A program made the position numbers and the translations under genes. From Sphingobacterium sp. CZ-UAM (GTDB lineage Bacteria; Bacteroidota; Bacteroidia; Sphingobacteriales; Sphingobacteriaceae), in contig NZ_MTCM01000001.1 of the NCBI RefSeq assembly GCF_002000245.1, positions 2,232,001 through 2,296,000 of the forward strand: a DNA stretch of 64,000 bases, given 5' to 3'. Below, piece after piece: positions 45,052 through 53,232 of the stretch. A model generated the notes under the pieces. It did no database searches. It was not told the DNA's origin and was given only the letters and a program-made list of their open reading frames with translations. Position 1 is the first letter of the stretch, and each line of letters starts with the position of its first letter.

Positions 45052-45768
45052 ATGCAAACACGCAGAAACTTCCTTCAAAATGCAGCAAAAGCCACATTGG
45101 GTATTGCTGTATCTGGATCAATATTACAAGATATTGCTTCCGCGAAAGCAACTGAATTAAATGCCGCTACCTTAAAATTTTCTCAAGTAAAGTTACCTTT
45201 CAGTTATGCAGCATTGGAGCCCAATATTGATGCCCTGACGATGGAAATCCATTATACAAAGCACCATGTGGCCTATATCAATGCTGTCAACGAAGCCATT
45301 GTTGCCGAAGCTATCAAGGAAACTTCAGAAGAGCAGCTTTTAGCTAATATATCCAAATATTCGCCAAAAGCCAGAAATAATGCCGGTGGCGCATGGAACC
45401 ACAATTTCTTTTGGGAAAGCCTGTCCGACAAAGCAAGTCAACCCTCAGAAAAAGTGTTAACGATGATCAATAAGGCCTTTGGCTCATTGGACAAATTTAA
45501 GGAGCAATTTGCTGCTGCTGCAACGAGCCGTTTCGGTTCAGGCTGGGCCTGGCTGATTCTTGACGATTCGGGTAACCTGAAAATAACTTCTACGCCAAAT
45601 CAGGATAATCCATTAATGGATGTTGCAGAAGTAAAAGGCATCCCTGTTTTGGGGCTTGACGTCTGGGAACACGCTTATTACCTGCATTATCAAAACAAGA
45701 GGGCAGACTACATCAAAAACTGGTGGAATGTCGTCAATTGGAAAAAAGTAAATGAACGAATCGCATAA
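45052..45768 (+). CDS. Superoxide dismutase, Mn/Fe family, with Tat-like signal
   Basis: Converts superoxide to oxygen and hydrogen peroxide. It has 238 residues: an N-terminal twin-arginine signal (QTRRNFLQNAAKATLGIAVSG, about 1-30) and a full SOD domain. Metal ligands are visible: His in IHYTKHHVAYIN, His in WNHNFFWE, and Asp and His in LGLDVWEHAYYLHY. The NQDNPL segment matches the Gln-bearing form of Mn-type enzymes, so Mn or cambialistic use is likely. The Tat signal places it in the periplasm, less common than the cytosolic form. A terminator follows directly. Confidence 0.93.
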   Translation: MQTRRNFLQNAAKATLGIAVSGSILQDIASAKATELNAATLKFSQVKLPFSYAALEPNIDALTMEIHYTKHHVAYINAVNEAIVAEAIKETSEEQLLANISKYSPKARNNAGGAWNHNFFWESLSDKASQPSEKVLTMINKAFGSLDKFKEQFAAAATSRFGSGWAWLILDDSGNLKITSTPNQDNPLMDVAEVKGIPVLGLDVWEHAYYLHYQNKRADYIKNWWNVVNWKKVNERIA

Positions 45769-45808
45769 CATAAAAAAGCCCGATCTAACGATCGGGCTTT
45801 TTTATGTT
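45767..45808. terminator. Bidirectional terminator after the SOD gene
   Basis: A 19-bp perfect stem (45767-45785 with 45790-45808), tetraloop TAAC, with A-run and T-run on the two sides. It serves the SOD gene and the convergent SRPBCC gene. Confidence 0.92.
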
Positions 45809-45828
45809 ATGCTCCGCAATACAACTTG

Positions 45829-46227
45829 CTATCCCAGTACAGTTTTCAGCTTGTTCACCTGAAAGTCAATCAGTTTCTGAAGCGGTCCTGCAGCGATCAT
45901 TTTCATCATCATATTCAGATCCGCATCGATAATAAATGTAGCCTTTGTTACCGTATCAGATAATGCCTGCAGTTCCCATCGCAATGTTACCTCAAAAGGA
46001 GCTTTTTCAGATGGAATCAATTTAATCACTTGATTTTCTACACGCTCATCAACTTTCAGCGCCAATTTTGCCATATTTTGAATGGTAAACCGTGCTTCGT
46101 CTGCTGTGGAAGACCAATTATAGATATTCTCGGGCATTAACTGCTCATGATTATTGAGATCAGTTAGAAAAGCAAATACCTCGCTGACATTTCTGCTGAT
46201 TTCTGTCGTGTTCTGAATAGTAGTCAT
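45829..46227 (-). CDS. SRPBCC-family protein
   Basis: A 132-residue single-domain START/SRPBCC protein (helix-grip fold) with a hydrophobic ligand pocket. The sequence ISRNVSEVFAFLTDLNNHEQLMPENI and the C-terminal helix GPLQKLIDFQVNKLKTVL are typical. The function is unknown; the fold binds lipids or polyketides. I start at 46227 (MTTIQNTTEIS); the frame continues upstream to 46260 but would overlap pyrE. It follows pyrE by 16 bases on the same strand and may be co-transcribed. Confidence 0.82.
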   Translation of the reverse strand: MTTIQNTTEISRNVSEVFAFLTDLNNHEQLMPENIYNWSSTADEARFTIQNMAKLALKVDERVENQVIKLIPSEKAPFEVTLRWELQALSDTVTKATFIIDADLNMMMKMIAAGPLQKLIDFQVNKLKTVLG

Positions 46228-46243
46228 AACGGTTATTATTTCT

Positions 46244-46894
46244 TTATTGAAAATTCTCACCCCATCCCGCAGGATTCAATCGCCATTTTTTCAAAATTTC
46301 AACATCCTCTTCCAATACGTAACTATTTTCAGCGGCAACTTGAATCAATGCATCGTAGTTACACAAGCTGAAGTAAGGACATTTCGCATCAGCAAAATTA
46401 TCAGTTGCCTGTTGTAATCCGTAGGTAAATATGGAAACCAATCCGACAACATTACAACCTGCTTCGCGCAATGCTTTGACTGCGATCAGGCTGCTTTTGC
46501 CCGTCGAAATTAAATCTTCAACCACAACTACACGTTGACCACTAACGACCTCACCTTCAATCATATTCTGACGACCATGATCTTTAGCTGAGCTTCTAAC
46601 ATAAGAAAATGGTAAGCCCAAATCCTGCGCAACCAACACGCCCTGTGGAATACCCGCCGTAGCAACTCCAGAAATCATATCCACGGATCCAAACTCTTCT
46701 TGAATAAGCTTAGAAAGCTTCTGACGAATATACGTACGTATCGCTGGATGAGATAAAGTGATACGGTTATCACAGTAAATTGGAGACTTCCAACCCGATG
46801 CCCATGTAAAAGGACTTTTAGGTTGCAATTTTATTGCTTTAATTTGCAATAAGGATTCAGCAACTTTTTGTTCAACCTCATTTAAATTATTCAT
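46244..46894 (-). CDS. pyrE: Orotate phosphoribosyltransferase (PyrE)
   Basis: Joins orotate to PRPP to give OMP in pyrimidine synthesis; cytosolic, 216 residues. The PRPP-binding motif is seen as RVVVVEDLISTGKSSLIAV near residue 122, and KSPIYCDNRITLSHP near 31 is typical. The TAAATTTG box ends 4 bases before the ATG, so the mRNA is probably leaderless. Its ATG overlaps the 5' region of the divergent NUDIX gene by 2 bases if that gene starts at its first Met. The SRPBCC gene follows. Confidence 0.95.
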   Translation of the reverse strand: MNNLNEVEQKVAESLLQIKAIKLQPKSPFTWASGWKSPIYCDNRITLSHPAIRTYIRQKLSKLIQEEFGSVDMISGVATAGIPQGVLVAQDLGLPFSYVRSSAKDHGRQNMIEGEVVSGQRVVVVEDLISTGKSSLIAVKALREAGCNVVGLVSIFTYGLQQATDNFADAKCPYFSLCNYDALIQVAAENSYVLEEDVEILKKWRLNPAGWGENFQ

Positions 46895-46898
46895 GGCG

Positions 46899-46906
46899 CA
46901 AATTTA
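46899..46906 (-). promoter_or_regulatory. TAnnTTTG box four bases before the pyrE ATG
   Basis: The complement reads TAAATTTG, then CGCC, then the ATG at 46894. A leaderless pyrE mRNA is predicted, with no space for a leader-based attenuator. Confidence 0.5.
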
Positions 46907-46916
46907 TAAAATTTAT

Positions 46917-47504
46917 ATGAACGAAACCGTGCTAATTTTAGCCGATTTCGTTCCTTCGAAAACAAAAAACACGCAAACAATTAGTATTCAAGACATTGAA
47001 CTTCAAAAACTTTTCAAACAATCTGAAATTGATAAAGTTCCAAAGACCTATCTCTACGTCAATAAGGATTTCGAAACCGTATTTCAAAATTTAAAAAGTA
47101 AGTTGAAAATCATCAAGGCAGCTGGCGGATTGGTTAAAAACGGTGACGGAGATTACCTTTTTATCTACCGCTTGGGTAAATGGGATCTCCCAAAAGGCAA
47201 AGTAGAAGACAATGAAAAAATGAAAGAGGCTGCCGTACGTGAAGTAGAAGAAGAATGTGGCATTAAAATCAACTATCTGGGAAAAAAGATCGTAACATCT
47301 TACCACACCTATTATTTACGTAATGGAGAATTTGTATTAAAGGCAACCAACTGGTATGAAATGGGCGTTAATAAAGTTCCCAAACTCATACCACAAACCG
47401 CTGAAGACATTACAAAGGCAGAATGGCGTTCTATAGAGCAATTTGACGAAGTAAGGGCCAACACCTATCCGATTATAGAAAACATCATTAAAAAGCTCAA
47501 ATAA
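46917..47504 (+). CDS. NUDIX hydrolase with N-terminal extension
   Basis: A 195-residue protein. The Nudix box is complete: GKVEDNEKMKEAAVREVEEECGI fits G-x5-E-x7-REVxEExGI (about residues 101-123). About 65 N-terminal residues precede the Nudix core and have no recognised motif; they may be a substrate or dimerisation part. It probably hydrolyses a nucleoside diphosphate-linked compound. I start at 46917 because the Met at 46893 overlaps the pyrE start; both are possible. Divergent from pyrE. Confidence 0.88.
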   Translation: MNETVLILADFVPSKTKNTQTISIQDIELQKLFKQSEIDKVPKTYLYVNKDFETVFQNLKSKLKIIKAAGGLVKNGDGDYLFIYRLGKWDLPKGKVEDNEKMKEAAVREVEEECGIKINYLGKKIVTSYHTYYLRNGEFVLKATNWYEMGVNKVPKLIPQTAEDITKAEWRSIEQFDEVRANTYPIIENIIKKLK

Positions 47505-47561
47505 GCCTTCTTTTGAGGTTCATTTGACAGTAATCCAGGAGATCATTCTTATTTTTATACG

Positions 47562-48278
47562 ATGGAAAATATAACAGGAAAAAGGGCCTTAGTGACCGGT
47601 GGAGCAAAAGGGCTTGGGAAAGCCATCGCTGTTGCATTGGCTAAAGAAGGCGTGCATGTTGCAATTACAGGAAGAAACGAAATAGCATTAAAACAGACTG
47701 CTGCCGAATTGACCGCTTTAGGTACAGAAGTTACATATGCCGTATTTGATGTGTCAGATAACGAGGCGGTACAGCAGGGAATTAAAAACCTCAATGAAAC
47801 CTTTGGCAACTTTGATATTCTTGTCAACAATGCGGGCATATCTTCCTTCGCCTCTGTCATGGAGATGGACGTGCAAGACTGGACTGCGATAATCAATGTT
47901 AATCTAATGGGAACCTATTTTGTTACAAAAGCAGTGCTGCCTCAACTAATTGAAAAAAATCAGGGCGATATTATCATGGTATCTTCTACTGCCGGATTAA
48001 ATGGGGCCGCTACCACATCAGCCTATAGCGCGTCAAAATTTGGTGTCATTGGATTTGCCGATTCATTGATGCGTGAAGTACGTAAAAATAACATTCGGGT
48101 TTGTACCCTGACACCAAGTACCATTGCATCCGATATGTCCATAGACCTTGGTCTAACTGACGGTGATCCAGAAAAAGTATTACAACCGGAGGATTTCGCT
48201 GAATTGGTTATTGCCAATTTAAAATTACCTAAAAGAGCGATGTTAAAATCAGCCTCTTTATGGTCGACAAATCCATAA
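47562..48278 (+). CDS. Short-chain dehydrogenase/reductase (FabG-like)
   Basis: A 238-residue classical SDR. The cofactor motif TGGAKGLGKAIA is near 12 and the NNAG motif near 87. The catalytic Ser-Tyr-Lys is seen as SSTAGLNGAATTSAYSASKFG near 145-160. It resembles 3-oxoacyl-ACP reductases, but a single copy outside a fatty-acid cluster means the substrate is open. It stands alone, followed by a terminator. Confidence 0.9.
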   Translation: MENITGKRALVTGGAKGLGKAIAVALAKEGVHVAITGRNEIALKQTAAELTALGTEVTYAVFDVSDNEAVQQGIKNLNETFGNFDILVNNAGISSFASVMEMDVQDWTAIINVNLMGTYFVTKAVLPQLIEKNQGDIIMVSSTAGLNGAATTSAYSASKFGVIGFADSLMREVRKNNIRVCTLTPSTIASDMSIDLGLTDGDPEKVLQPEDFAELVIANLKLPKRAMLKSASLWSTNP

Positions 48279-48283
48279 GGTTA

Positions 48284-48321
48284 TTATTGTGGGGCTTTAA
48301 ACATACCAAACCCCACAATAA
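48284..48321 (+). terminator. Terminator after the SDR gene
   Basis: The arms TTATTGTGGGG (48284-48294) and CCCCACAATAA (48311-48321) form a stable hairpin with a 16-base loop. A short AT tail follows. Confidence 0.65.
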
Positions 48322-48393
48322 AATTATTTCTGATCATTACTACCGTCCCCAGAAGGAAGTTCACCAATTCATGTTTACAATAAACAAAAAAAT

Positions 48394-49451
48394 ATGAGTC
48401 AACTATTTTCACCCCTAAACATCGGTTCCCTGCATCTGAAAAATCGCTTAGTCGTCTCCCCCATGTGCCAATATTCTGCTGAAGAGGGATTTGCAAACAA
48501 CTGGCATCTTGTCCACCTTGGTCAATTTGCAATTGGTGGCGCAGCAGCAGTCATACAGGAAGCAACAGCCGTAGCGCCCGAAGGCCGAATCAGCTATGGA
48601 GATCTTGGGATATGGGATGACCAGCATATTGACAAACTCAAAGAAATAACAACTTTTATCAAAGCAAATGATGCTATCCCCGGCATTCAGCTCGCGCATG
48701 CGGGCCGCAAAGCCAGTAGCAACAAGCCCTGGCTTGGCCGTGGCCAATTTGCCCCTTCAGAAGCCCTAGGATGGCAGACCGTTGCTCCATCTGCATTGGC
48801 ATTCCATTCGGCAGATCACGTCCCCAGAGAGCTTAAAACAAATGAGATCGAAGAAATCATCGAACAGTTTGGACAAGCTACCCAAAGAGCGATTCAAGCT
48901 GGTTATGAAATCATCGAACTCCACGCAGCACACGGCTACCTCATCCACCAATTTCTCTCCCCTTTGTGCAACCTGAGAACAGACAAATTTGGTGGTACAT
49001 TTGAAAACAGGATACGTTTCTTGCTGGAGATCATCGAAAGGGTAAAACAGGAAATAACAACACAAAGCTTATGGGTACGTATTTCAGCGACAGACTGGGC
49101 CCCGAACGGTTGGGACCTGGATCAGTCCATTGCTCTGACAAAGCTTCTGGTAGAACAGGGTATCGATATCATCGACGTATCAAGTGGTGGAGCGGTTGCA
49201 CATCAAAAAATTGATGTTGGCCCCGCCTATCAACTTCCTTTTGCTGTAGCGATCAAAGAAAAAACCGGAACCAAGACCGCTACTGTTGGACTTATTAAAA
49301 CAGCTACTCAGGCCGCAGATATTATCGAAATCAGGCAGATTTAATTATGATTGCCCGGGGCTTTTTGGATGATCCCCATCTTCCATTACACTTTGCAAAA
49401 GAATTATCGGTAGACATCCCTTGGCCAAAACAATACGAAAGAGCAAAATGA
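48394..49451 (+). pseudogene. Old-yellow-enzyme NADH:flavin oxidoreductase, frameshifted near its 3' end
   Basis: A YqjM-like FMN ene-reductase. The FMN and catalytic motifs are present: PMCQYSAEEGFANNWH, HAGRKASS and HAAHGYLIHQFLSPL. The main frame ends at 49344 (TQAADIIEIRQI, 316 residues), about 35 residues short. The expected C-terminus, QADLIMIARGFLDDPHLPLH then FAKELSVDIPWPK, continues in the -1 frame from about 49329 to a stop at 49449-49451. That stop overlaps the ATG of the next gene as ATGA, the arrangement expected of an intact operon. So one base seems missing around 49327-49331: a recent mutation, or a sequencing or assembly error in an A-run. Confidence 0.82.
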
Positions 49452-49840
49452 AATTAAGCCTAAACAAAATACACCATATTGCGATTATATGCAGTGATTA
49501 TCAACGATCGAAAAAATTCTACACCGAAGTCCTCGGGCTTGAAATCTGGCAGGAACATTATCGGGCAGAACGGGATTCATATAAATTGGATTTAAAAATC
49601 AACGAAACTTACATCATTGAATTGTTTTCCTTTCCCTCCCCACCTAGTAGACCGAGTTTTCCTGAAGCTGCCGGACTGAGGCATTTAGCTTTTGAAGTCG
49701 ATAATCTAGATACGGAAATACATAAATTAGAACAGGCAGGTATCGCACATGAAGGGATAAGGATCGACGAGCTAACACAAAAAAGATTCACTTTCTTTAC
49801 CGATCCTGATCAGCTTCCGATAGAACTATATGAACGTTAG
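49448..49840 (+). CDS. VOC-family protein (YaeR/glyoxalase-like)
   Basis: A 130-residue vicinal-oxygen-chelate protein: LNKIHHIAIICSDYQRSKKFYTEVLGLE at the start, GLRHLAFEVDNLDTEIHKLE in the middle and FFTDPDQLPIELYE at the end, which supply the metal His and Glu ligands. It resembles the small YaeR-type glyoxalase/bleomycin family, whose substrate is unknown. I start at 49448; the ATG overlaps the stop of the flavin oxidoreductase (ATGA), so translation is coupled. The terminator at 49929 is shared with infB. Confidence 0.87.
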   Translation: MKLSLNKIHHIAIICSDYQRSKKFYTEVLGLEIWQEHYRAERDSYKLDLKINETYIIELFSFPSPPSRPSFPEAAGLRHLAFEVDNLDTEIHKLEQAGIAHEGIRIDELTQKRFTFFTDPDQLPIELYER

Positions 49841-49928
49841 AAACAAAACTTTCATACTCTTATAAGCACCAAGGGCTATTAAAATCAAGTGAAGGTTCTT
49901 TCGGACCAGCAGAAAACAGACTATAACA

Positions 49929-49962
49929 AAAAAAAGCGTTGATTTTCATCAACGCTTTTTTA
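49929..49962. terminator. Bidirectional terminator between the VOC gene and infB
   Basis: The arms AGCGTTGAT (49935-49943) and ATCAACGCT (49948-49956), with flanking A- and T-runs. It serves the convergent infB operon. Confidence 0.88.
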
Positions 49963-49982
49963 TCATGTCGTAAATCGTCATA

Positions 49983-52900
49983 TTACAATTTACGTTTAAC
50001 TTCTACTTGTTCGTAAGCTTCTACGATATCACCAACCTGAATGTCGTTGAATCGGTCGATATTCAAACCACACTCGTAACCTTGCGCAACCTCTTTCACG
50101 TCGTCTTTAAAACGTTTCAGGGAAGCCAGTCGACCTGTATGGATAACGACACCATCTCTGATGATGCGGATATCATTATTTCTATTGATCTTACCTTCTC
50201 TAACCATACATCCCGCAATAGTACCCACTTTGGAGATTTTAAATGTTTCTCTGATTTCAACTTCAGCAACAATTTTCTCTTCAAATTTCGGAGCCAACAT
50301 ACCTTCCATCGCAGATTTAATCTCTTCGATAGCATCGTAGATGATCGAGTATAGACGAACGTCGATTTGCTCGTTCTCAGCCAATTTACGTGCGTTTTGT
50401 GTTGGACGTACTTGGAAACCAATGATAATCGCGTCAGAGGCAGAGGCCAATAATACATCTGATTCAGAGATCGCACCTACTGATTTATGGATAATATTCA
50501 CCTGGATCTCATCTGTTGACAATTTCAATAATGAATCTGATAATGCTTCGATAGAACCATCCACATCACCTTTCACGATAATATTAAGTTCCTTAAAGTT
50601 ACCGATAGCCAAACGACGGCCGATCTCATCCAAGGTAATATGTTTCGTTGCACGCATGCCCTGCTCACGTTGTAACTGAAGACGTTTGTTTGCAACGGTT
50701 CTCGCTTCAGACTCACTTTCAAGAACATAAAGCTTATCTCCCGCTGTCGGTGCACCAGCCATACCTAATATCTGTACAGGTACAGAAGGTCCAGCTTCTT
50801 TGACACGTTCACCTCTTTCATTGGTTAAAGCTTTCACCTTACCGGAATGTGAACCTGCCAAAATTGGATCTCCGACACGAAGAGTACCACCTTGGATCAA
50901 TACTGTAGTCACGATACCACGGCCTTTGTCCAAAGCTGCTTCGATCACTGAACCAACAGCACGCTTTTTCGGATCAGCTTTCAGATCCAACATTTCAGCT
51001 TCCAAAAGAACTTTTTCTAAAAGAAGATCAACATTCTCACCGGTTTTTGCAGAAATTTCCTGTGCCTGGAATTTACCACCCCAGTCCTCAACCAAGATAT
51101 TCATTGCAGAAAGCTGCTCGCGGATACGATCTGGATTCGCTCCTGGTTTGTCTACTTTTGTAAATGCAAATACAATCGGTACTCCAGCTGCTTGCGCGTG
51201 ATTGATCGCCTCTTTTGTTTGCGGCATGACGGCATCATCCGCTGCAATAACGATAATAACGATATCTGTTACTTTGGCCCCACGTGCACGCATCGCCGTA
51301 AAGGCTTCGTGACCTGGTGTATCCAAAAATGTAATTTTACGATCATCATCTAATTTCACGGCATATGCACCAATATGTTGTGTGATACCACCGGCTTCAC
51401 CAGAAGTAACGTTTGCCTTACGGATATAATCCAACAAAGATGTCTTACCGTGGTCAACGTGTCCCATGACGGTCACGATTGGAGCTCTGGACACCAAATT
51501 TGCTTCAGTATCTGGCTCTTCCAGTTCCGCAGTTTCCTCATCTTCAGGTTTAATAAATTCAACTTGATAACCAAATTCATCTGCTACAATAGCCAAAGTT
51601 TCCGCATCCAGACGTTGGTTGATAGACACAAACATACCTAAACTCATACAAGTTGCGATAATCTGTGTGACCTGAACGTCCATCAAATTTGCCAGCTCGT
51701 TTGCCGTAACAAATTCTGTAACACGCAATACCTTTGCCATTAATTCTTGCTCCATTGCAGCTTCTTCCGCATGTTGAGCGACATCATCACGTTTTTGGCG
51801 TCTTAATTTCGCACGTTGAGCAAATTTACCAGATTTACCTGCCCCACTTAAACGAGCAAGCGTTGCCTTGATTTGGTCTTGGATTTCCTTTTCAGAAGGC
51901 TCCTCTTTATTTTCAACAGGTCTTCCTTTTCCTCTATTGTCAAAACGACCATGTTGTGGTCTCGCTCCACCTTGTCCCGGTCTACCTTGATGCTGGTTAT
52001 TTCCACCTTGCCCAGGTCTGCCAGAATGCTGGTTGTTTTGTCCCGGACGGTTGTTCGGATTATTGTTGTTACCTTGACCAGCACCTCTGTTTCCTTGTTG
52101 GTCGCGGTTTTGGTTATTATTTCCATCACGAGGACCTCGGTTTTGGTTGTTATGTCCCTGACCTTGTCCCGCATTCGGATTTACTGGACCATTTGGATTC
52201 GTGCGTTTACGCTTACGTTTCTCATTATTGTTTCCAGCATTTGAAGATGATGCTACAGGTTTGTGCGAAGGTCTAGCTGAAGGTAATTCAATCTTACCAA
52301 TTACTTTAGGACCAGTCAATCTTTCTGCACGGGCAGAAATAATATCATCGCCATCTTTTTTCACAGGCTCCACTGTTGGAGTTACTGGTACAGCAGCTCT
52401 TGCTGCTGTTTCGTCTTTTTTCTTTTCTTCTACCTTCACAGGTTCGGTTTTTGTCTCTACAACCGGAGTTGCTTTTACTTCAGTTTTATCTACTTCAGGT
52501 TTTGGAGCTTCTACCTGAGGTGCCACCACTTCAGCCTTTTGCTCTATAACCTTTGGTTCTTCTTTTTTCGCTTCAATGACCGGTGTTTTGACTTCCGCTT
52601 CTTTCTGCTCGATTACTTTCTCTACGGGTTTAGTCTCCTCCGGTAGGTCTTGCGCCAATTTAGGTTCTTCCTTTGAAGACTCCTCTTTTTTAGCCTTGTT
52701 ACCACCTCTATTCAGGGCATCAAGATCTATTTTGCCAACCACTTTCATACCTCCTTGATGAACAGCTTCCTCAGGTTTGGCAGGAGCAGATTCTTTGGCT
52801 GACGGGATTTCTACAGTATTTTTAACCAAGATCTCTTTTGGTTCCTCATGTTCTTCGAAATCCTCATTTCTAGACGATTCTTTAGGAGAAGTGGATGGTG

Positions 52901-53129
52901 ACTCCTCACGACGAATTTTGCCAATAACAATTTGTTTAGCTTCATCTTTCAGTGATTTGTCTCCCTGAAACTCTTTTAACAGCACACCATACATCTCTCC
53001 GCTCAATTTAGTGTTAGGCTTTGCTTCTACATCATATCCTTTTTTCACTAAACATTCCACGGCAGTATGTATCCCGATGTTGAGTTCTTTTGCTGCTTTA
53101 AGCAAGTTTGTTCCTTTTCCTTCAGTCAT
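49983..53129 (-). CDS. infB: Translation initiation factor IF-2
   Basis: GTPase that delivers initiator tRNA to the ribosome. It has 1048 residues. The N-terminal domain (about 1-60, LLKAAKELNIGIHTAVECLVKKGYDVE) is followed by a long charged, repetitive region: Glu/Lys/Val-rich (70-270) and then Gly/Asn/Gln/Arg-rich (about 300-400, with repeats like GRPGQGGNNQHQ). The IF-2N domain then leads to the G domain with GHVDHGKTSLLDY near 555, DTPGHEAF and TKVDKPG, and domains II-IV follow. It is last in rimP-nusA-infB. The low-complexity extension is typical of the phylum and may bind RNA. Confidence 0.96.
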   Translation of the reverse strand: MTEGKGTNLLKAAKELNIGIHTAVECLVKKGYDVEAKPNTKLSGEMYGVLLKEFQGDKSLKDEAKQIVIGKIRREESPSTSPKESSRNEDFEEHEEPKEILVKNTVEIPSAKESAPAKPEEAVHQGGMKVVGKIDLDALNRGGNKAKKEESSKEEPKLAQDLPEETKPVEKVIEQKEAEVKTPVIEAKKEEPKVIEQKAEVVAPQVEAPKPEVDKTEVKATPVVETKTEPVKVEEKKKDETAARAAVPVTPTVEPVKKDGDDIISARAERLTGPKVIGKIELPSARPSHKPVASSSNAGNNNEKRKRKRTNPNGPVNPNAGQGQGHNNQNRGPRDGNNNQNRDQQGNRGAGQGNNNNPNNRPGQNNQHSGRPGQGGNNQHQGRPGQGGARPQHGRFDNRGKGRPVENKEEPSEKEIQDQIKATLARLSGAGKSGKFAQRAKLRRQKRDDVAQHAEEAAMEQELMAKVLRVTEFVTANELANLMDVQVTQIIATCMSLGMFVSINQRLDAETLAIVADEFGYQVEFIKPEDEETAELEEPDTEANLVSRAPIVTVMGHVDHGKTSLLDYIRKANVTSGEAGGITQHIGAYAVKLDDDRKITFLDTPGHEAFTAMRARGAKVTDIVIIVIAADDAVMPQTKEAINHAQAAGVPIVFAFTKVDKPGANPDRIREQLSAMNILVEDWGGKFQAQEISAKTGENVDLLLEKVLLEAEMLDLKADPKKRAVGSVIEAALDKGRGIVTTVLIQGGTLRVGDPILAGSHSGKVKALTNERGERVKEAGPSVPVQILGMAGAPTAGDKLYVLESESEARTVANKRLQLQREQGMRATKHITLDEIGRRLAIGNFKELNIIVKGDVDGSIEALSDSLLKLSTDEIQVNIIHKSVGAISESDVLLASASDAIIIGFQVRPTQNARKLAENEQIDVRLYSIIYDAIEEIKSAMEGMLAPKFEEKIVAEVEIRETFKISKVGTIAGCMVREGKINRNNDIRIIRDGVVIHTGRLASLKRFKDDVKEVAQGYECGLNIDRFNDIQVGDIVEAYEQVEVKRKL

Positions 53130-53232
53130 CTATAATATAAACTATTTTAATATAATTACAAAAATATGTTTTTTTCCATCCATAACCAATTTATTCCGAA
53201 TGTTAGATGGAAAAAATTTAACAAGCTGAATT

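Noticed and set aside
49327..49333. Programmed -1 frameshift site in the flavin oxidoreductase gene
   Set aside because: The bases (CGAAATC) do not form a slippery X-XXY-YYZ heptamer and no obvious downstream stimulator was seen; a single-base loss is simpler.
51873..52276. Several plus-strand frames of 100-130 codons across infB
   Set aside because: They are mirror images of the repetitive Gly/Asn/Gln-rich IF-2 region.
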